Shown: one piece after another, positions 30,359-32,367 of the stretch
How positions within the stretch are numbered: position 1 is the stretch's first letter
How the letters are laid out: each line of letters starts with the position of its first letter
Origin: a virus
Strand: one strand, 5' to 3'
IMG/VR virus record: IMGVR_UViG_3300025652_000287
Location: 1 to 32,367 of that record
DNA: 32,367 nt
The notes under the pieces: generated by a model
Seen by the model: only the letters and a program-made list of their open reading frames with translations
The model's database searches: none
What the model was told of the DNA's origin: nothing
Program-made: the position numbers and the translations under genes

Positions 30359-32200
30359 TTATTCTTTTATGAATTCGACAATGGCAGGACTAATGCCTGT
30401 TTGGTCGATTTTGAAACTAATCGTCTTGATAACGCCACTCAGGTGACCATTGGGGTGACGGATGGTTCGGCGGCTATTTTCCCATTTTCGGATGTCGAGT
30501 ATGTCCTGAATATTCAGTCGAATGTTTTTGCTCACGGTGTCTCCCTGCAGTAGTGGTAGATATTGCTTCCAGAAGGTTTCATAAATGCCCGTTGCGCCAG
30601 ACCAATCGAGGGTATATGTCCCTACTGATTGCGCCTTATAATCTACATCTTTGTGTGTCGCATACGGATAGTTATTATCCCGACTGTTTTGGCGATTGCC
30701 TCTATCGAATAGAAGCTTCACGCCTGTCTCGTTTTTGCCAATATTCAGCTCATCTGAGCTTCCTTTTTGTTCTATATATGGAATTGCCCAAGTGAAGGCA
30801 TCAGGGTCTAAAAAGACGCTACGAGTGTCTTCATAAAGAGTACCGATTGGCAAAATAAGCGGGTCGCCTCCGTCGCCTATTTTCAACTCTGTCAATTGTC
30901 CGCTGCGCTTGGCTGTGTCGGTGTCATCTGTTGGATAGCGTAGAGAGAAGCCTTCCTCTTCTGCAAAATCTTGATTAATGCTTGGCTCTGCCTTCTTGGT
31001 CCAGTCTGTTGCAGGCTGAAGTAACTGGCCTATTTTTTTTCTGATATAGATAGTCTCTCCTTTGAATTCATAATATACATTCGCAAACCCTAACAAATTG
31101 AGGGCTTCTTTTGCCGTCAATTCTGGCACATGTTGATTGATGTCTATCTCTGCTTTGAAACCATTCAAATATCGAGTACTAGCAGTCACTACATCTATAT
31201 ACTCGCTGATTTGGTCTAAGGCATAGTTATTATAGATTATTAATTGCTGTGTGTCTGCGAGTTCAAAAAAATCTCCTACAATAGCCTTAATGTCAGAGTT
31301 TGCGACAATACGCTCAAAAATGTAAGAAAGTCTAACAAAAGGAATAAGCGTATGAACGAACTGTCGAGATAGTTCTGGTTCGTTTTCTTTCATCACTCCA
31401 TCTTCTACATAATTAATATACCCCTCGAAATTTGCATTCGCATTTTCGTAAAAAGCAGGATTGAAAATTGTCGCAAAACTTATTTTGTTGTTCCCGTTGA
31501 CCACGCTATCTTCTACATAATCTTTCATGTTTGCCTGATTAGCAGCCGCTGGAGGCGTATTGGTTTGAACATTGACTCCTTCAAAAACCTGAAGCGATAA
31601 ATTTTCTCCTACTGGAGGGCTAATGATTAGCTCATTGGGCGTATTGGCTGCCGCCCAATTAGGAAAATCAGCATTAATTAATAATTCTAATTGCCCGGCT
31701 ACTGATATAGCATCTGGATAAATTAAAATGTCGCTCGCATCGAGCTGATAATTCATATTATTGACATTCAAGGAATAATCCCCAGGAGGACTATCAATTG
31801 TCAATATTGTTTGAGCCACGTTTGTTTGAGGAATTGGTACTGTCTCCAGTATCTCATGGATGTTGATTTTTTCTAACTGGTCTAATACGCTCAAATCTAC
31901 GTTTTGAAAAACAGCGGAAATATACTGGTCGGATGATTTTTTGATAGTAAATGTTCCTGTCTCGAAGGGTAATCCTTCTATATAAAGTACAGTATTCTCT
32001 ATTTTCTTTTTGCCTGAAAAGTTGATTAAGTTGGGATAGCCTAATACTGCGAGGTTTCGAGGTGTGAGGGGTAAGGAAAACGGGAGTGTCCAAGTGCGAG
32101 GAAAGTTGTCCGCATCAAAGATGGGGTTATTCATCCTAATCGAGATGGCTGCTCTAGGGTCTAGGTCGAGATAAGTGTCTTTGATGCGGATGGCGAACAT
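30359..32200 (-). CDS. Large putative tail / baseplate structural protein
   Basis: A 613-aa beta-rich protein beginning 'MFAIRIKDTYLDLDPRAAIS' with 'PRTWTLPFSLPLTPRNLAVL', a start I associate with tail proteins of Bacteroidota siphophages and prophages. The long middle has many Asn/Thr/Asp and no catalytic motif. The end contains 'TISFKIDQTGISPAIVEFIK'. Size and position upstream of other tail genes suggest a distal tail or baseplate hub component. It is preceded by a partial gene at the window edge, so its promoter lies outside. Confidence 0.6.
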   Translation of the reverse strand: MFAIRIKDTYLDLDPRAAISIRMNNPIFDADNFPRTWTLPFSLPLTPRNLAVLGYPNLINFSGKKKIENTVLYIEGLPFETGTFTIKKSSDQYISAVFQNVDLSVLDQLEKINIHEILETVPIPQTNVAQTILTIDSPPGDYSLNVNNMNYQLDASDILIYPDAISVAGQLELLINADFPNWAAANTPNELIISPPVGENLSLQVFEGVNVQTNTPPAAANQANMKDYVEDSVVNGNNKISFATIFNPAFYENANANFEGYINYVEDGVMKENEPELSRQFVHTLIPFVRLSYIFERIVANSDIKAIVGDFFELADTQQLIIYNNYALDQISEYIDVVTASTRYLNGFKAEIDINQHVPELTAKEALNLLGFANVYYEFKGETIYIRKKIGQLLQPATDWTKKAEPSINQDFAEEEGFSLRYPTDDTDTAKRSGQLTELKIGDGGDPLILPIGTLYEDTRSVFLDPDAFTWAIPYIEQKGSSDELNIGKNETGVKLLFDRGNRQNSRDNNYPYATHKDVDYKAQSVGTYTLDWSGATGIYETFWKQYLPLLQGDTVSKNIRLNIQDILDIRKWENSRRTIRHPNGHLSGVIKTISFKIDQTGISPAIVEFIKE

Positions 32201-32224
32201 GGTCTTTTTTTTTAATAGAGCGTA

Positions 32225-32367
32225 TTAATTAATTTTCTTCCTTAGTTTTACTTTCGGTATAAAAATACTGTTATTAACTTCTTTTACGTTGTAAAAACTT
32301 GAATTGAAAACCCTCGAATTATAAGGGTCTTGATTTAAGTTGATGTTGTATTCAATGTCACCTATAT
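32225..32367 (-). CDS. Partial gene, C-terminal end only
   Basis: The last 46 residues of a minus-strand gene that continues beyond the right edge: an open frame from the edge to TAA at 32225-32227, beginning 'IGDIEYNINLNQDPYN' and ending 'IFIPKVKLRKKIN'. It reads like the end of a beta-rich tail protein. It lies 24 nt upstream of the 613-aa gene and is probably co-transcribed with it. Confidence 0.5.
   Translation of the reverse strand, partial: IGDIEYNINLNQDPYNSRVFNSSFYNVKEVNNSIFIPKVKLRKKIN

Overview
The window is most of a temperate tailed-phage genome (Caudoviricetes, siphovirus-like) from a host in the Bacteroidota. The host inference rests on AT-rich DNA, start codons without Shine-Dalgarno sequences, -7 boxes of the form TAnnTTTG, a phage-encoded HU protein, a repressor with a 'WLxxGEGxMF' signature, and an integrase whose second catalytic Arg is Lys, as in many Bacteroides-type recombinases. 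No host gene is visible.

Layout from left to right; nearly everything is on the minus strand. 95-4953: packaging and DNA modification (large and small terminase, cytosine-C5 methyltransferase, ParB-like protein, two unknowns). 5060-9000: head genes (192-aa frame trimmed to 168 aa, ClpP-like protease-scaffold, major capsid protein, structural unknowns). 9292-10944: small genes including an EF-hand-like protein and a one-TM protein. 10945-11389: control region with a cluster of TTTGGACT repeats. 11390-18371: early and replication genes (zinc-ribbon protein, HU, ParB-like protein, a small protein ending in a clamp-binding motif, 1015-aa primase-helicase, four-TM protein). 18399-19320: no credible gene, but many stable helices, a tRNA-like domain and a terminator, read here as a large structured phage RNA. 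19328-19658: a MITE-like insertion. 19754-22125: immunity and integration (HTH protein, divergent repressor, a probable attP, tyrosine integrase). 22269-32367: portal, connector, amidase and tail genes, ending in a gene cut by the window edge.

The most informative pattern is a phage promoter that recurs before seven late genes: a TGTCCT box, exactly 26 nt, then TTTG of a TAnnTTTG-like -7 box, then only 4-5 nt to the start codon. These mRNAs would therefore be leaderless. Together with the visible terminators, the promoters divide the late genes into discrete units: 29291 to 27502, 27483 to 25235, 25177 to 22269, 10944 to 9975, 9000 to 5060, 4953 to 3928, and 3880 to 95. The pattern also corrects one start codon (GTG at 9000).

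Phage genes run unbroken across the probable attP, and the terminase lies at one edge while the portal lies near the other. The sequence therefore looks like an excised, circular or circularly permuted phage genome cut at an arbitrary point, rather than a prophage with visible attL and attR; this is inference.
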